The notes beneath the pieces are model-generated. The model saw only the letters and a program-made list of their open reading frames with translations. It did no database searches and had not been told where the DNA came from. From assembly GCF_015645385.1 (NCBI RefSeq), contig NZ_JADOET010000016.1, forward strand, positions 1 to 64,000: 64,000 nucleotides of DNA. Reading direction: 5' to 3'. Source of the DNA: Winogradskyella marina (GTDB lineage Bacteria > Bacteroidota > Bacteroidia > Flavobacteriales > Flavobacteriaceae). Shown in pieces: positions 1-8,572 of the stretch (position 1 is its first letter; each line of letters starts with the position of its first letter). The translations under genes were made by a program, and so were the position numbers.

Positions 1-68
1 AAATTAAATTTATTTTACCAATACCCAAACGGTAAACCCTGTGAATATTCTATTTTCCTTTATCAAAT

Positions 69-84
69 GTCCCCTTGAGGGGAC
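69..84. repeat. short GC-rich inverted repeat downstream of polA
   Basis: A perfect 6-bp stem (GTCCCC/GGGGAC) with loop TTGA lies about 37 bp past the polA stop codon. A GGGG run follows shortly after on the plus strand. It resembles the CCCCT-rich dispersed repeats common in flavobacterial intergenic DNA. It has no T-run on either side, so it is more likely a repeat than an intrinsic terminator. Confidence 0.45.
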
Positions 85-120
85 TTTAGGGGTGTGAACG
101 AGATGTTGATTTTCATTGTC

Positions 121-3006
121 CTAATGCGCCTCCAACCAATTCAAACCTGTATCTACTTCAACATCCAAAGGCACTTCCAGTTTAAAAGCACTTTCCATTT
201 CTGTTTTAATTAATGTGGTGAGTTCTTCGAGTTCTGGTTTGTAGATGTCAAAGACCAATTCATCATGCACTTGTAAGAGCATTTTTGATTTGTAATTGCC
301 TGCTTCTAGCTTATTATAAATATTAATCATGGCAATTTTTATAATATCTGCTGCACTTCCTTGTATTGGTGCGTTTACGGCATTTCGTTCTGCTGCGCCA
401 CGGACTACGGCATTTCTAGAATTGATATCTTTTAAATATCGACGACGACCCAAAACGGTAGAGACATAACCATGATCTCTTGCAAAATCGACTTGCTTGC
501 TCATGTAGGCTTTTAATTTTGGATAGGTGTCGTAGTAGGTGTCAATGAGTTCTTTGGCTTCACCACGCGATAAATCCGTTTGGTTGCTTAATCCAAAGGC
601 TGATACGCCATAGATAATTCCGAAATTAACGGTTTTAGCATTACTACGTTGTGCTCTGGTCACCTCTTCTAGTAGAACACCAAATACTTTTGAAGCCGTT
701 GAGGCATGAATATCCTCACCATTCTTAAAAGCTTCAATCATGGTTTCTTCTTCACTTAAGGCAGCGATGATTCGTAATTCTATTTGCGAATAATCGGCAG
801 CGAGTAAGGTGTAATCTTCATTTCTTGGCACAAAGGCTTTTCGCACTTGGCGACCGCGTTCGGTACGGATTGGGATATTCTGTAAATTCGGATTATTACT
901 ACTTAAACGGCCAGTAGCTGCAACGGTTTGCATGTAATCGGTGTGTACTCTGCCTGTAGATGGTTCTACTTGCAATGGTAAGGCGTCCACGTAAGTACTC
1001 TTCAATTTGGCAAGTCCTCTGTAATCTAAAACTTGCTGAACAATGTCGTGATCCTTAGCTAAGTACGACAAAATATCTTCACCTGTTTTATATTGTCCGG
1101 TTTTGGTCTTTTTAGGCTTGTCAACTAGTTTTAGTTTTTCGAATAAAATGATCCCTAACTGCTTTGGTGAAGCAATGTTAAATTCTTCGCCTGCTGTAGT
1201 ATAAATTTTTTGCTCGAGATTAAGGATGTCGTTGTTAAGCGCATCTGAAAGTGAATTTAAAAATTCGGTATCGAGATTTATACCTTCCAATTCCATAGCG
1301 GCTAACACACGCAATAGTGGAATTTCAATCTCATCGAATAATTTTTGGGTGTTGGCTTCGCCTAATTCATTTTGAAAGTGTTCTTTGAGTTGTAAGGTGA
1401 TATCGGCATCCTCTACCGCATATTCGGTTAGTTTTTCTAAATCCACATCGCGCATGGACAATTGGTTCTTACCTTTTTTACCAATGAGTTCTGTAATTGA
1501 AATTGGTGTATAGTTTAAATAGGTTTCAGCAAGAACATCCATATTATGACGCATGTCTGGATTAATTAAATAATGCGCTAACATGGTGTCAAAAAGTTTG
1601 CCTTTTACCTGTATGTTGTATTTGGCTAATACTTTAATATCGTATTTTAAATTCTGACCTATTTTTTCGATGTTATCGTCCTCAAAAAAGGGTCTGAAGG
1701 TTTCAATAAGTTCTTGTGCTTCGGTTTTGTCTTCTGGAAATGGGACGTAAAATCCTTTCCCGACTTCCCATGAAAAAGCAATACCGACTAATTCTGCGGT
1801 TAATGGGTTTAAGCCTGTGGTTTCCGTATCAAAACACACTGCTGTTTGCTTCATTAAATTGGTGACAAACAGTTTGGTTGCCATGCCAGACGCCACACTT
1901 TGGTAGAAGTGCGAATAGGTTGCTACTGTTTTTCTCTCAGATGCTGAACTTGTGTCCGTAGCTCCTGAATCGGCACCAGCACTCCCAAATAGTGAGAATT
2001 GACCTGCTCCTGCTGACGAACTTGAAGTTGGAGTTGAATTTGAAGTTGATTGAGACTTCTCGACAGAGCCTGTGCTGAGCGAAGTCGAAGTGCTCGAAGT
2101 GACACTAGGTGCTGTTTTAGCTTCAGCAGAAAATGTCTTTGTAAAATTATCAATTAAACGTCTAAACTCTAATTCTTGAAAAATCTCCGTCACCTTAGGC
2201 ACATCTGGTTCTGACATTTCAAAATCTTCGGCATTAAATTCTACAGGCACATCGAGCATAATGGTGGCCAATTGCTTAGATAATAAACCGAGTTCTTGGT
2301 TGGCCTCCACCTTTTCCTTCATCTTGCCTTTTAGCTCGTGCGTATTGGCAAACAAATTTTCCATGCTGCCGTATGCTTTTAGAAACTTCTTGGCTGTTTT
2401 TTCACCAACACCTGGTAAGCCAGGAATGTTATCAGAAGCATCTCCCATCATGCCTAAATAATCAATAACTTGTAGCGGGTCTGTAACTTCAAATTTCTTT
2501 TGTACTTCTGGGATGCCCCAAGTTTCATAACCACCACCAAAAACTGGTCGGTACATAAAGATGTTTTCTGAAACCAATTGTGCAAAATCCTTATCTGGAG
2601 TCACCATAAAGGTTTTGTAGCCTTCTTTTTCAGCTTTTTTAGCTAAAGTTCCAATGACGTCATCCGCTTCAAAACCTTCTTTCACCATAATTGGAATGTG
2701 CATGGCTTTTAAGATTTCATAGATATAAGGCACGGCAGTTTTGATACCTTCCGGCGTTTCGTCTCTGTTGGCTTTGTAAGCTTCAAATAGTTCCACACGG
2801 TCTGCGCTTCCTCCTTTATCAAAACAAACGGCTAAATGATCTGGTCGTTCGCGTTTAATAACATCTAAAAGGGAATTCATAAAGCCCATTATGGCAGAGG
2901 TATCCTCTCCTTTAGAATTGATTCTTGGGTTTTTTATAAAAGCGTAATACCCACGGAAAATAAGGGCGTAGGCATCGACTAGGAATAAGCGTTTTTGATC
3001 TGACAT
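121..3006 (-). CDS. polA: DNA polymerase I
   Basis: Replication/repair polymerase that processes Okazaki fragments and fills gaps. The 961-aa product has three parts. An N-terminal 5'-3' exonuclease/FEN domain covers about residues 1-290 (VDAYALIFRGYYAF, then the H3TH-like GLPGVGEKTA). A Ser/Thr-rich linker follows at about 300-370. A 3'-5' exonuclease domain keeps its catalytic DTETTG. The C-terminal family A polymerase has motif A DYSQIELRI, motif B RSNAKTVNFGIIYG and motif C QVHDELVF. The proofreading motif is intact, as in E. coli Pol I and unlike Taq. I chose the ATG at 3006 (MSDQKRLFLVDAYA) rather than the in-frame ATG nine codons upstream, because homologues begin near MSxxKRLFLxDAYA. 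The linker is longer than usual and contains a dispersed repeat (2072-2092). The gene stands alone, with a repeat element directly upstream. Confidence 0.97.
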   Translation of the reverse strand: MSDQKRLFLVDAYALIFRGYYAFIKNPRINSKGEDTSAIMGFMNSLLDVIKRERPDHLAVCFDKGGSADRVELFEAYKANRDETPEGIKTAVPYIYEILKAMHIPIMVKEGFEADDVIGTLAKKAEKEGYKTFMVTPDKDFAQLVSENIFMYRPVFGGGYETWGIPEVQKKFEVTDPLQVIDYLGMMGDASDNIPGLPGVGEKTAKKFLKAYGSMENLFANTHELKGKMKEKVEANQELGLLSKQLATIMLDVPVEFNAEDFEMSEPDVPKVTEIFQELEFRRLIDNFTKTFSAEAKTAPSVTSSTSTSLSTGSVEKSQSTSNSTPTSSSSAGAGQFSLFGSAGADSGATDTSSASERKTVATYSHFYQSVASGMATKLFVTNLMKQTAVCFDTETTGLNPLTAELVGIAFSWEVGKGFYVPFPEDKTEAQELIETFRPFFEDDNIEKIGQNLKYDIKVLAKYNIQVKGKLFDTMLAHYLINPDMRHNMDVLAETYLNYTPISITELIGKKGKNQLSMRDVDLEKLTEYAVEDADITLQLKEHFQNELGEANTQKLFDEIEIPLLRVLAAMELEGINLDTEFLNSLSDALNNDILNLEQKIYTTAGEEFNIASPKQLGIILFEKLKLVDKPKKTKTGQYKTGEDILSYLAKDHDIVQQVLDYRGLAKLKSTYVDALPLQVEPSTGRVHTDYMQTVAATGRLSSNNPNLQNIPIRTERGRQVRKAFVPRNEDYTLLAADYSQIELRIIAALSEEETMIEAFKNGEDIHASTASKVFGVLLEEVTRAQRSNAKTVNFGIIYGVSAFGLSNQTDLSRGEAKELIDTYYDTYPKLKAYMSKQVDFARDHGYVSTVLGRRRYLKDINSRNAVVRGAAERNAVNAPIQGSAADIIKIAMINIYNKLEAGNYKSKMLLQVHDELVFDIYKPELEELTTLIKTEMESAFKLEVPLDVEVDTGLNWLEAH
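2072..2092. repeat. dispersed flavobacterial repeat copy inside the polA linker
   Basis: The sequence GTGCTGAGCGAAGTCGAAGTG matches, in the opposite orientation, the element seen at 14834-14853 and again at 18914-18932 (core ACTTCGACTnnGCTCAG). It lies in frame within the low-complexity linker between the two exonuclease domains of polA, where an insertion would be tolerated. Confidence 0.6.
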
Positions 3007-3027
3007 ATTTATCAATTTGTAAATGGA

Positions 3028-3099
3028 TGTCACTTTGAGCGTTGTCTAAAGGTCTTTAAAACTAGAGGTTCTAAGTTCTCGACTGCGTTCGAAATGACA
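3028..3099. repeat. 72-bp element with imperfect terminal inverted repeats, upstream of polA
   Basis: The left end TGTCACTTTGAGCGTTGTC and the reverse complement of the right end (TGTCATTTCGAACGCAGTCG) agree at most positions. They enclose a short AT-rich centre. This is the architecture of a small palindromic dispersed element. It sits 22 bp upstream of the chosen polA start, so it is probably within the polA leader or promoter region. Confidence 0.55.
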
Positions 3100-3214
3100 G
3101 TAGAATATAATGGGTTGATTTAAGAAAATCAACAGCCTGCAAATTACGAAAACTTATTTGACCTTTCTAGTTTTTAAAACTTGAAAAGCATCTTATTTTA
3201 TCAATTCCAAGATG

Positions 3215-3222
3215 TATCTTTG
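3215..3222 (+). promoter_or_regulatory. putative -7 box of the isoaspartyl peptidase gene
   Basis: TATCTTTG fits the Bacteroidota -7 consensus TAnnTTTG and lies 20 bp before the ATG at 3242. No convincing -33 TTTG was found at the expected distance, so this is a half-site call. Confidence 0.4.
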
Positions 3223-3241
3223 AAACCTAAGAATTTTAAAC

Positions 3242-4171
3242 ATGAACACATTCTCAATAGCCATACACGGCGGCGCAGGTACTTTAGTCAAAGGCATGAT
3301 GACCGCTGAGTTGGAAGCACAATATAAATCGGTATTACAAATAGCTTTGAATGCAGGGTATAAGATTTTGGAAGACGGAAAAACAGCTGTTGAAGCTGTT
3401 GAGGTAGCGGTTAAATTACTAGAAAATTCACATTTATTCAATGCAGGAAAAGGTTCTGTATTTACAGCCACCGAAACGCACGAAATGGATGCGTCTATTA
3501 TGGATGGCAAAACCTTAAATGCAGGTGGTGTAAGTTTAATAACAGGCATTAAAAATCCAGTAAGTTTAGCACGTGATGTGATGGAAAAAAGCGAACATGT
3601 GTTTTTAGCAGGAGACGGAGCCATGCAATTTGCCAAAGAACTCAATTATACATTAGAGGATGCTTCTTATTTTTATGATGAGTTTCGACACAACCAATGG
3701 TTAGAGATAAAAGACACCGACAGTTTTCAGTTAGATCATTCAACAAAAAAGGATTCCAAATTCGGAACTGTTGGAGCCGTAGCTTGTGACCAAGATGGTA
3801 ATATTGCAGCTGCAACCTCAACAGGAGGTATGACCAATAAAAAATGGGGACGCGTGGGAGATTCTCCTATGATTGGTGCAGGAAATTATGCGAATAATAA
3901 AACGTGTGCTATTAGTTGTACAGGAAGTGGTGAGTTCTTTATACGCGGAGTAGTGGCTTACGATGTGGCTTGTTTAATGGAGCATAAAAACATGAGTTTG
4001 GAAGACGCTTCTAACGAAGTGATTCACAAACGTATTTTAGAAATCGGAGGTGATGGTGGCTTAATCGCTGTAGATACCAAAGGAAATATTGCGATGCCTT
4101 TTAATACCGAAGGGATGTATCGTGGACAGAAATCTTCGGATGGGATTGAGGAAGTTGCTATTTATGGGTAG
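3242..4171 (+). CDS. iaaA: isoaspartyl peptidase / L-asparaginase (plant-type, Ntn-hydrolase)
   Basis: Family T2 N-terminal-nucleophile hydrolase that cleaves isoaspartyl (beta-Asp) dipeptides and often L-asparagine. It opens with AIHGGAGT, the family start, and has FNAGKGSV and MDASIMDG in the alpha subunit. The autoprocessing site is KFGTVGAVA, where Thr176 becomes the new N-terminus and nucleophile. RVGDSPMIGAGNYA and the oxyanion/substrate motif TGSGE follow. The length of 309 aa is normal and there is no signal peptide, so it is cytoplasmic. It sits next to cyanophycinase and cyanophycin synthetase, which suggests that it hydrolyses beta-Asp-Arg dipeptides released from cyanophycin. That role is inferred from neighbourhood; general turnover of damaged Asp residues is the alternative. 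Confidence 0.93.
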   Translation: MNTFSIAIHGGAGTLVKGMMTAELEAQYKSVLQIALNAGYKILEDGKTAVEAVEVAVKLLENSHLFNAGKGSVFTATETHEMDASIMDGKTLNAGGVSLITGIKNPVSLARDVMEKSEHVFLAGDGAMQFAKELNYTLEDASYFYDEFRHNQWLEIKDTDSFQLDHSTKKDSKFGTVGAVACDQDGNIAAATSTGGMTNKKWGRVGDSPMIGAGNYANNKTCAISCTGSGEFFIRGVVAYDVACLMEHKNMSLEDASNEVIHKRILEIGGDGGLIAVDTKGNIAMPFNTEGMYRGQKSSDGIEEVAIYG

Positions 4172-4189
4172 TGAGAAGTCGGTAAGTTG

Positions 4190-4470
4190 TTTGTTGTAAA
4201 GTTGTTTTCTCTGTGTAATTTTCACGCGAAGGCGCAAAGACGCTAAGGTGTGTTTGTTGTAAAGTTGTTTGTTCTTAAGATGCTTTTCTCTGTGTTTCTC
4301 CGTGTAACCTCTGTGCATCTCTGTGTAATTTTCACGCAAAGACGCAAAGTTAGGTTTATTGTAAAATTGTTTGTTGTTTAGGTGTTTTTCTCTGTGTTTC
4401 TCTGTGTAACCTCTGTACAACTCAGTGTCATAATTTCACGCGAAGACACTAAGTCGCAAAGATTAATTAC
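4190..4470. repeat. degenerate tandem array of CTCTGTGT / CGCAAAGACGC repeats
   Basis: This noncoding stretch contains three imperfect units of roughly 100-130 bp. Each runs from a TTGT-rich part through repeated CTCTGTGT(TTC/AA) to TTTCACGC(G/A)AAG(G/A)CGCAAAG. The third unit is eroded (GACACTAAGTCGCAAAG). The pattern is a dispersed repeat known from Bacteroidota intergenic regions. It fills almost all of the gap between the convergent iaaA and cphB genes. The reading frame visible across it on the minus strand is an artefact of the repetition. Confidence 0.75.
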
Positions 4471-4512
4471 GCAATCACAAGTAAAAAGTAAAACCTAGTA
4501 TTCAGTAATAAG

Positions 4513-4537
4513 ATCCCTTTTTTCAAAGGGATTTTTT
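4513..4537. terminator. intrinsic terminator between convergent iaaA and cphB
   Basis: An 8-bp perfect stem (ATCCCTTT/AAAGGGAT) with a 4-nt loop is followed on the plus strand by TTTTTT. It overlaps the cphB stop codon. The T-run favours termination of plus-strand transcripts; the same hairpin may serve cphB less efficiently. Confidence 0.65.
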
Positions 4538-5411
4538 AGATAAAAGGAGCCTCAATAGGCAGTACCTTCACTTTTCGAGTTTTAATATTGTATTCATCAC
4601 CATTAGAAAGGACATGAATCGTAAGATTAGCCATTGTCATAGGAGTGCCTTCCTCAAGTATCTTTTCATTGTTATGCGTCAGTTTACTGCCATCAAAAAC
4701 AATCACCATTCCAGAGCCAATAACCGTACAATCGTTACCGTTTTTTATAATCATACCCGTATCTTCAGCCAATCCGAACCCTATAAGATTAGGGAATTTA
4801 GCAACGGCTTCACTTTGTCTTCCAAAACGACCACGACGAATAAAATGCGTGTCTATAATCAATTCAGGAATCAACCCTAATCCCTTATACATATTTACGG
4901 CACCTTTAATAAACGATTCAGAAGCACTTCCTCCAGCAATCATTTCATTTGCCATGCACATTGCTCCAGCACTTGTACCAGCAATAACAAATCCGGCGTC
5001 ATTTTTATAACGTTCTACTAAAATATTATGTAGGGTTGTACCACCAATTTTATCTGTGATTTTAGACTGATCTCCACCAGAAAACATCACACAATCTGCG
5101 TTTTTTATAAGCTTAATAGCTTGTTCGGTTTCAGAATCTTCTTTAGAACGAATATCTAAAACGTCAACATTTTTACACCCTAAAGTATCAAATGCAGTCA
5201 AGTAATTTTCACCAACTTCAACCGGAATACTTGATGCTGTAGGCACCACAACGATCTTTGCATTAACTCCTCCAGCTTCTTTTACAACGTGGTATAATAT
5301 CCCTTCGTCAATAAATTCTAAAGTGTAAATTTCACTTTCCTCAATACCTTTATCTTCATTTCCTCCTATTGGTATTAATGTTCCTTTAATCTTCTGCATA
5401 ATTTTCATCAT
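4536..5411 (-). CDS. cphB: cyanophycinase (peptidase family S51)
   Basis: Exo-type serine peptidase that degrades cyanophycin (multi-L-arginyl-poly-L-aspartate) to beta-Asp-Arg dipeptides. The 291-aa product shows the S51 landmarks: PIGGNEDKG near the N-terminus, SGGDQ at about 111-115, nucleophile Ser147 in GTSAGA, DTHFIRRGRFGR with His189, and Glu216 in GFGLAEDTG. These match the Ser-His-Glu triad known for Synechocystis CphB. There is no signal peptide, in keeping with an intracellular enzyme. The first codons read ATG ATG AAA ATT ATG, so translation may begin up to four codons later (5399). The gene is divergent from cphA with only 84 bp between starts, which would allow a shared regulatory region. 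Confidence 0.94.
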   Translation of the reverse strand: MMKIMQKIKGTLIPIGGNEDKGIEESEIYTLEFIDEGILYHVVKEAGGVNAKIVVVPTASSIPVEVGENYLTAFDTLGCKNVDVLDIRSKEDSETEQAIKLIKNADCVMFSGGDQSKITDKIGGTTLHNILVERYKNDAGFVIAGTSAGAMCMANEMIAGGSASESFIKGAVNMYKGLGLIPELIIDTHFIRRGRFGRQSEAVAKFPNLIGFGLAEDTGMIIKNGNDCTVIGSGMVIVFDGSKLTHNNEKILEEGTPMTMANLTIHVLSNGDEYNIKTRKVKVLPIEAPFI

Positions 5412-5495
5412 AAAATATTGGGCAAAAATAAGGCATTTTTTTTAGTGAAAAATGCTATATTAGAATCTTTCAATAACTAAAACAAACCAACGAAC

Positions 5496-8138
5496 ATGAA
5501 AATACGCGAAATTAATGCGATGAGAGGCCCTAACTATTGGTCAATAAGACGACACAAATTAATAGTAATGGTTCTCGATCTTGAAGAAATGGAAGAGTTA
5601 CCATCAAATAAAATTGAAGGGTTTCCGGAGCGCTTAAAAGCCATGTTTCCAAGTATGTATTCGCATCGTTGTTCTGAAGGTTGTGCAGGTGGTTTTTTTA
5701 TGCGTGTTGATGATGGTACTTGGATGGGGCATATCATTGAGCATATTGCCCTAGAAATTCAGACTTTGGCAGGAATGGATACGGGCTTTGGACGTACAAG
5801 AGGTTATGGAGAACACGGAGTTTATAGTGTGGTGTTTTCATATATGGAAGAATCCGTAGGTCGTTTTGCAGCAAAATCTGCCGTTAGAATCTGCGAAGCA
5901 CTTATTGCAGGTGAAGATTATGATATGACTGATGATATTCAGGAAATGAGAGAATTACGCGAAGCCGAACGTTTAGGACCAAGTACAGGTTCTATTGTTG
6001 AAGAAGCCGAAGCACGTGGCATTCCATGGATCCGTCTTAATAAATATTCCTTGTGTCAATTAGGTTATGGAGCCAATCAAAAACGAATTCAAGCCACAGT
6101 AACTTCTGAAACGAGTAGTATTGGTGTAGAATTAGCATGTGATAAAGAGGACACTAAATATTTGTTAGAACAAGCTGAAGTTGAGGTGCCAAAAGGCGAT
6201 ATTATTCGTCGCGAGCGTAGTTTAAAAGAGGCTTGTCGTTATGTTGGTTACCCTTTAGTAATTAAACCTATTGATGGCAATCATGGTCGTGGTATTACTG
6301 TAGATATTCAAAATTATGACGATGCCTTAGTGGCTTTTCATCATGCCAAGGATAGTTCTAAAAGTGGAGCTATTATTGTTGAAAAATTTATTGTTGGTGA
6401 AGATTATAGGTTGTTAGTTATTAATAATACTTTAGTAGCTGGTGCCATAAGAACGCCTGCGCATGTTATTGGTGACGGCAAATCTACAGTGCAAGAATTA
6501 ATCGATAAGGAGAACAGTGATCCACGTCGTGGTTATGGACATGAAAATGTATTAACCAAGATTACCACCAACGAATTAACGCAAACTATTATAAAGGATG
6601 CTGGTTATACTTTAGAAAGTGTTCTACCTAAGGATGAAAGACTCATTTTAAAAGACACAGCCAACTTAAGTACAGGTGGCACAGCTGAGGATATTACAGA
6701 CATTATTCATCCGTCTAATGTGAGTATGGCGGAGCGCATTTCAAAAATTATAGATTTAGATATTTGTGGTATTGATATTATGACCACAGATATTTCTCAA
6801 CCCTTATCCGAAACTGGAGGAGCGGTTTTAGAAGTCAATGCAGGTCCAGGATTTAGAATGCATTTAGCGCCAACAACAGGATTGCCTCGTAATGTGGCAG
6901 CACCAGTAATTGATAAATTATTTCCACAAAAAGGAGATACAGGACGTATTCCGATTATCGCAATTACAGGAACTAACGGAAAAACGACTACCTCTCGACT
7001 AATGGCTCATATTGCCAAAATGAATGGTTATCGCGTAGGTTACACCACAAGTGATGGAGTTTATATTCAGAACCGTTTGTTAATGACAGGTGATTGTACA
7101 GGTCCTGCAAGTGCAGAATTTGTGCTTAAAGATCCAACAGTAAACTTTGCTGTTTTAGAATGTGCACGAGGAGGCTTATTGCGCGCTGGATTAGGATTTA
7201 AAAAATGTGATGTGGCTATTGTGACAAATGTTGCTGCAGATCATTTAGGTTTAAAAGGGATTCATACGATAGAGCAATTAGCGCGTGTAAAAGGAGTTGT
7301 GCCAGAAACGGTATTGCCAGATGGTTATGCCATTTTAAATGCCGATGATGATTTGGCTTACGACATGAGACGCTCTGTAAACTGTAATGTTGCTTTGTTC
7401 TCTATGGACGAAAATAATCCGAGAATAAAAGCTTTACAACGTCTCAATGGTATTACGGCTATTTATGAAAATGGCTATGTAACCATTTGTAGAGGGGAAT
7501 GGAAAATGCGCTTAATGAAAGCTGAAAATATTCCATTGACTTATGGTGGAAAGGCAAAATTCATGATTCAGAATGTATTGGCTGCCATTTTAGGTGCGCA
7601 TGTGCAAGGTATGAGTATTGAAGATATGAAAGCTGGTTTGGAAACTTTTATTCCTTCGGCATCACAAACACCAGGTCGTTTAAATTTATTTAAGTTTAAA
7701 GACTTTTCTATTTTGTTAGATTATGCTCATAATCCTGCAGGAATGAGAGCACTTCAGAATTTTACTAACGAGCTTGAAGCAACCGTAAAAGTGGGAATTA
7801 TTGCAGGTATCGGAGACCGTCGTGTAGAAGATAATAACGAAATGGGAGCGATTGCTGCTGATATGTTTGATGAAATTATTATTAGACAAGACAAACGCTT
7901 AAGAGGTAAAACTGAGCAGGAATTAATTAAGATGCTCGATGATGGCATTAAGAAAAGAGATCCTAATAAAAAGACGACCATAATTCCATCGGAAAAAGAA
8001 GCGATTACCTATGCGGTGAAAAATGCGGTAAAGGGGTCACTAATTGTATTGTGTAGTGATGTAATACCTGATGCCTTAGATTTGGTTAAGAAATTTAAGG
8101 AAAAAGAAGCAAATGGTGAATTGAATTATGCCGATTAA
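5496..8138 (+). CDS. cphA: cyanophycin synthetase
   Basis: ATP-dependent polymerase that extends a poly-Asp backbone and attaches Arg to each side chain, storing nitrogen, carbon and energy as cytoplasmic granules. The length of 880 aa is typical of CphA1. An N-terminal domain covers about residues 1-160. An ATP-grasp module at about 210-480 has GNHGRGITVDI near residue 260 and LEVNAGPGFRMH near 450. The C-terminal Mur-ligase-like module carries the P-loop TGTNGKTTTSRL near 490 and LLDYAHNPAGM later. Both ATP sites look intact, so this is not the shorter CphA2 type. It is divergent from cphB and followed by a strong terminator, so it is probably monocistronic. Function is by family; polymer production by this organism is inferred. 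Confidence 0.95.
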   Translation: MKIREINAMRGPNYWSIRRHKLIVMVLDLEEMEELPSNKIEGFPERLKAMFPSMYSHRCSEGCAGGFFMRVDDGTWMGHIIEHIALEIQTLAGMDTGFGRTRGYGEHGVYSVVFSYMEESVGRFAAKSAVRICEALIAGEDYDMTDDIQEMRELREAERLGPSTGSIVEEAEARGIPWIRLNKYSLCQLGYGANQKRIQATVTSETSSIGVELACDKEDTKYLLEQAEVEVPKGDIIRRERSLKEACRYVGYPLVIKPIDGNHGRGITVDIQNYDDALVAFHHAKDSSKSGAIIVEKFIVGEDYRLLVINNTLVAGAIRTPAHVIGDGKSTVQELIDKENSDPRRGYGHENVLTKITTNELTQTIIKDAGYTLESVLPKDERLILKDTANLSTGGTAEDITDIIHPSNVSMAERISKIIDLDICGIDIMTTDISQPLSETGGAVLEVNAGPGFRMHLAPTTGLPRNVAAPVIDKLFPQKGDTGRIPIIAITGTNGKTTTSRLMAHIAKMNGYRVGYTTSDGVYIQNRLLMTGDCTGPASAEFVLKDPTVNFAVLECARGGLLRAGLGFKKCDVAIVTNVAADHLGLKGIHTIEQLARVKGVVPETVLPDGYAILNADDDLAYDMRRSVNCNVALFSMDENNPRIKALQRLNGITAIYENGYVTICRGEWKMRLMKAENIPLTYGGKAKFMIQNVLAAILGAHVQGMSIEDMKAGLETFIPSASQTPGRLNLFKFKDFSILLDYAHNPAGMRALQNFTNELEATVKVGIIAGIGDRRVEDNNEMGAIAADMFDEIIIRQDKRLRGKTEQELIKMLDDGIKKRDPNKKTTIIPSEKEAITYAVKNAVKGSLIVLCSDVIPDALDLVKKFKEKEANGELNYAD

Positions 8139-8162
8139 TTATTAGGCACTTCTATAACAACT

Positions 8163-8192
8163 AAAAGCCGAAACTTGCGTTTCGGCTTTTTT
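8163..8192 (+). terminator. intrinsic terminator of cphA (first copy of a duplicated terminator)
   Basis: A 12-bp stem (AAAAGCCGAAAC/GTTTCGGCTTTT) with a TTGC loop ends in T6. The A-run on its left lets it also serve the minus-strand gene ending at 8228. A near-identical hairpin is at 9042-9072, 879 bp away. Confidence 0.85.
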
Positions 8193-8227
8193 AATATATG
8201 GTTAATAGCGAGTAATCTTTTATTGTT

Positions 8228-8488
8228 TTAACAAAGCTTTTTAGTCTTAACTCTGATTTGAAGACTTTTTCTAAATGTTTTAATACTGATGATTTCAGTA
8301 TTTTTTTTACGATTCATTCTTAAAACCTTAGCTTTAATTTCAGAAGTAATAGTAGCATCAGTAGATTCAGCCTTTACATCTTTAGGCGTCTCAATAACTT
8401 CTGTCTCATTGTTAACGGTTATGTCTTGTTGAGCAAAACTTGCTAAAGACATGGTTAAAAATAATAAGATGAATAAACCTTTTTTCAT
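8228..8488 (-). CDS. small secreted protein of unknown function (copy 1 of a tandem pair)
   Basis: Unrecognised 86-aa protein. It has a clear signal peptide (MKKGLFILLFLTMSLASFAQ, cleavage probably after Ala19 or Gln20). A short acidic segment of Glu/Thr/Asp follows, and then a strongly basic C-terminal half rich in Lys, Arg and Ile ending in Lys-Lys-Leu-Cys. The mature chain is about 66 aa with a single terminal Cys. It is a close paralogue of the gene at 9108-9368, and the last 36 residues are identical between the two. The product is exported to the periplasm or beyond; no catalytic motif is visible. The conserved C-terminus suggests that the basic tail is the functional part, possibly for nucleic acid or envelope binding, but this is a guess. 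Confidence 0.75.
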   Translation of the reverse strand: MKKGLFILLFLTMSLASFAQQDITVNNETEVIETPKDVKAESTDATITSEIKAKVLRMNRKKNTEIISIKTFRKSLQIRVKTKKLC

Positions 8489-8572
8489 AATCGTGAGACG
8501 CTATACTGTTTTAATTTCGGGTCAAAGAAACACAACATTTCTAGTGTAGATGAAATTTTTAGATAAAGACTA

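Noticed and set aside
4061..4420. A 119-codon open frame on the minus strand with repeated HREKHLxNKQ segments
   Set aside because: It is produced by the tandem CTCTGTGT/CGCAAAGACGC repeat and by the antisense of the end of iaaA; there is no plausible start region and the composition is purely repeat-driven.
4190..4470. Possible CRISPR array
   Set aside because: The repeats are degenerate, of unequal spacing and have no unique spacers of constant length; no cas gene is nearby.
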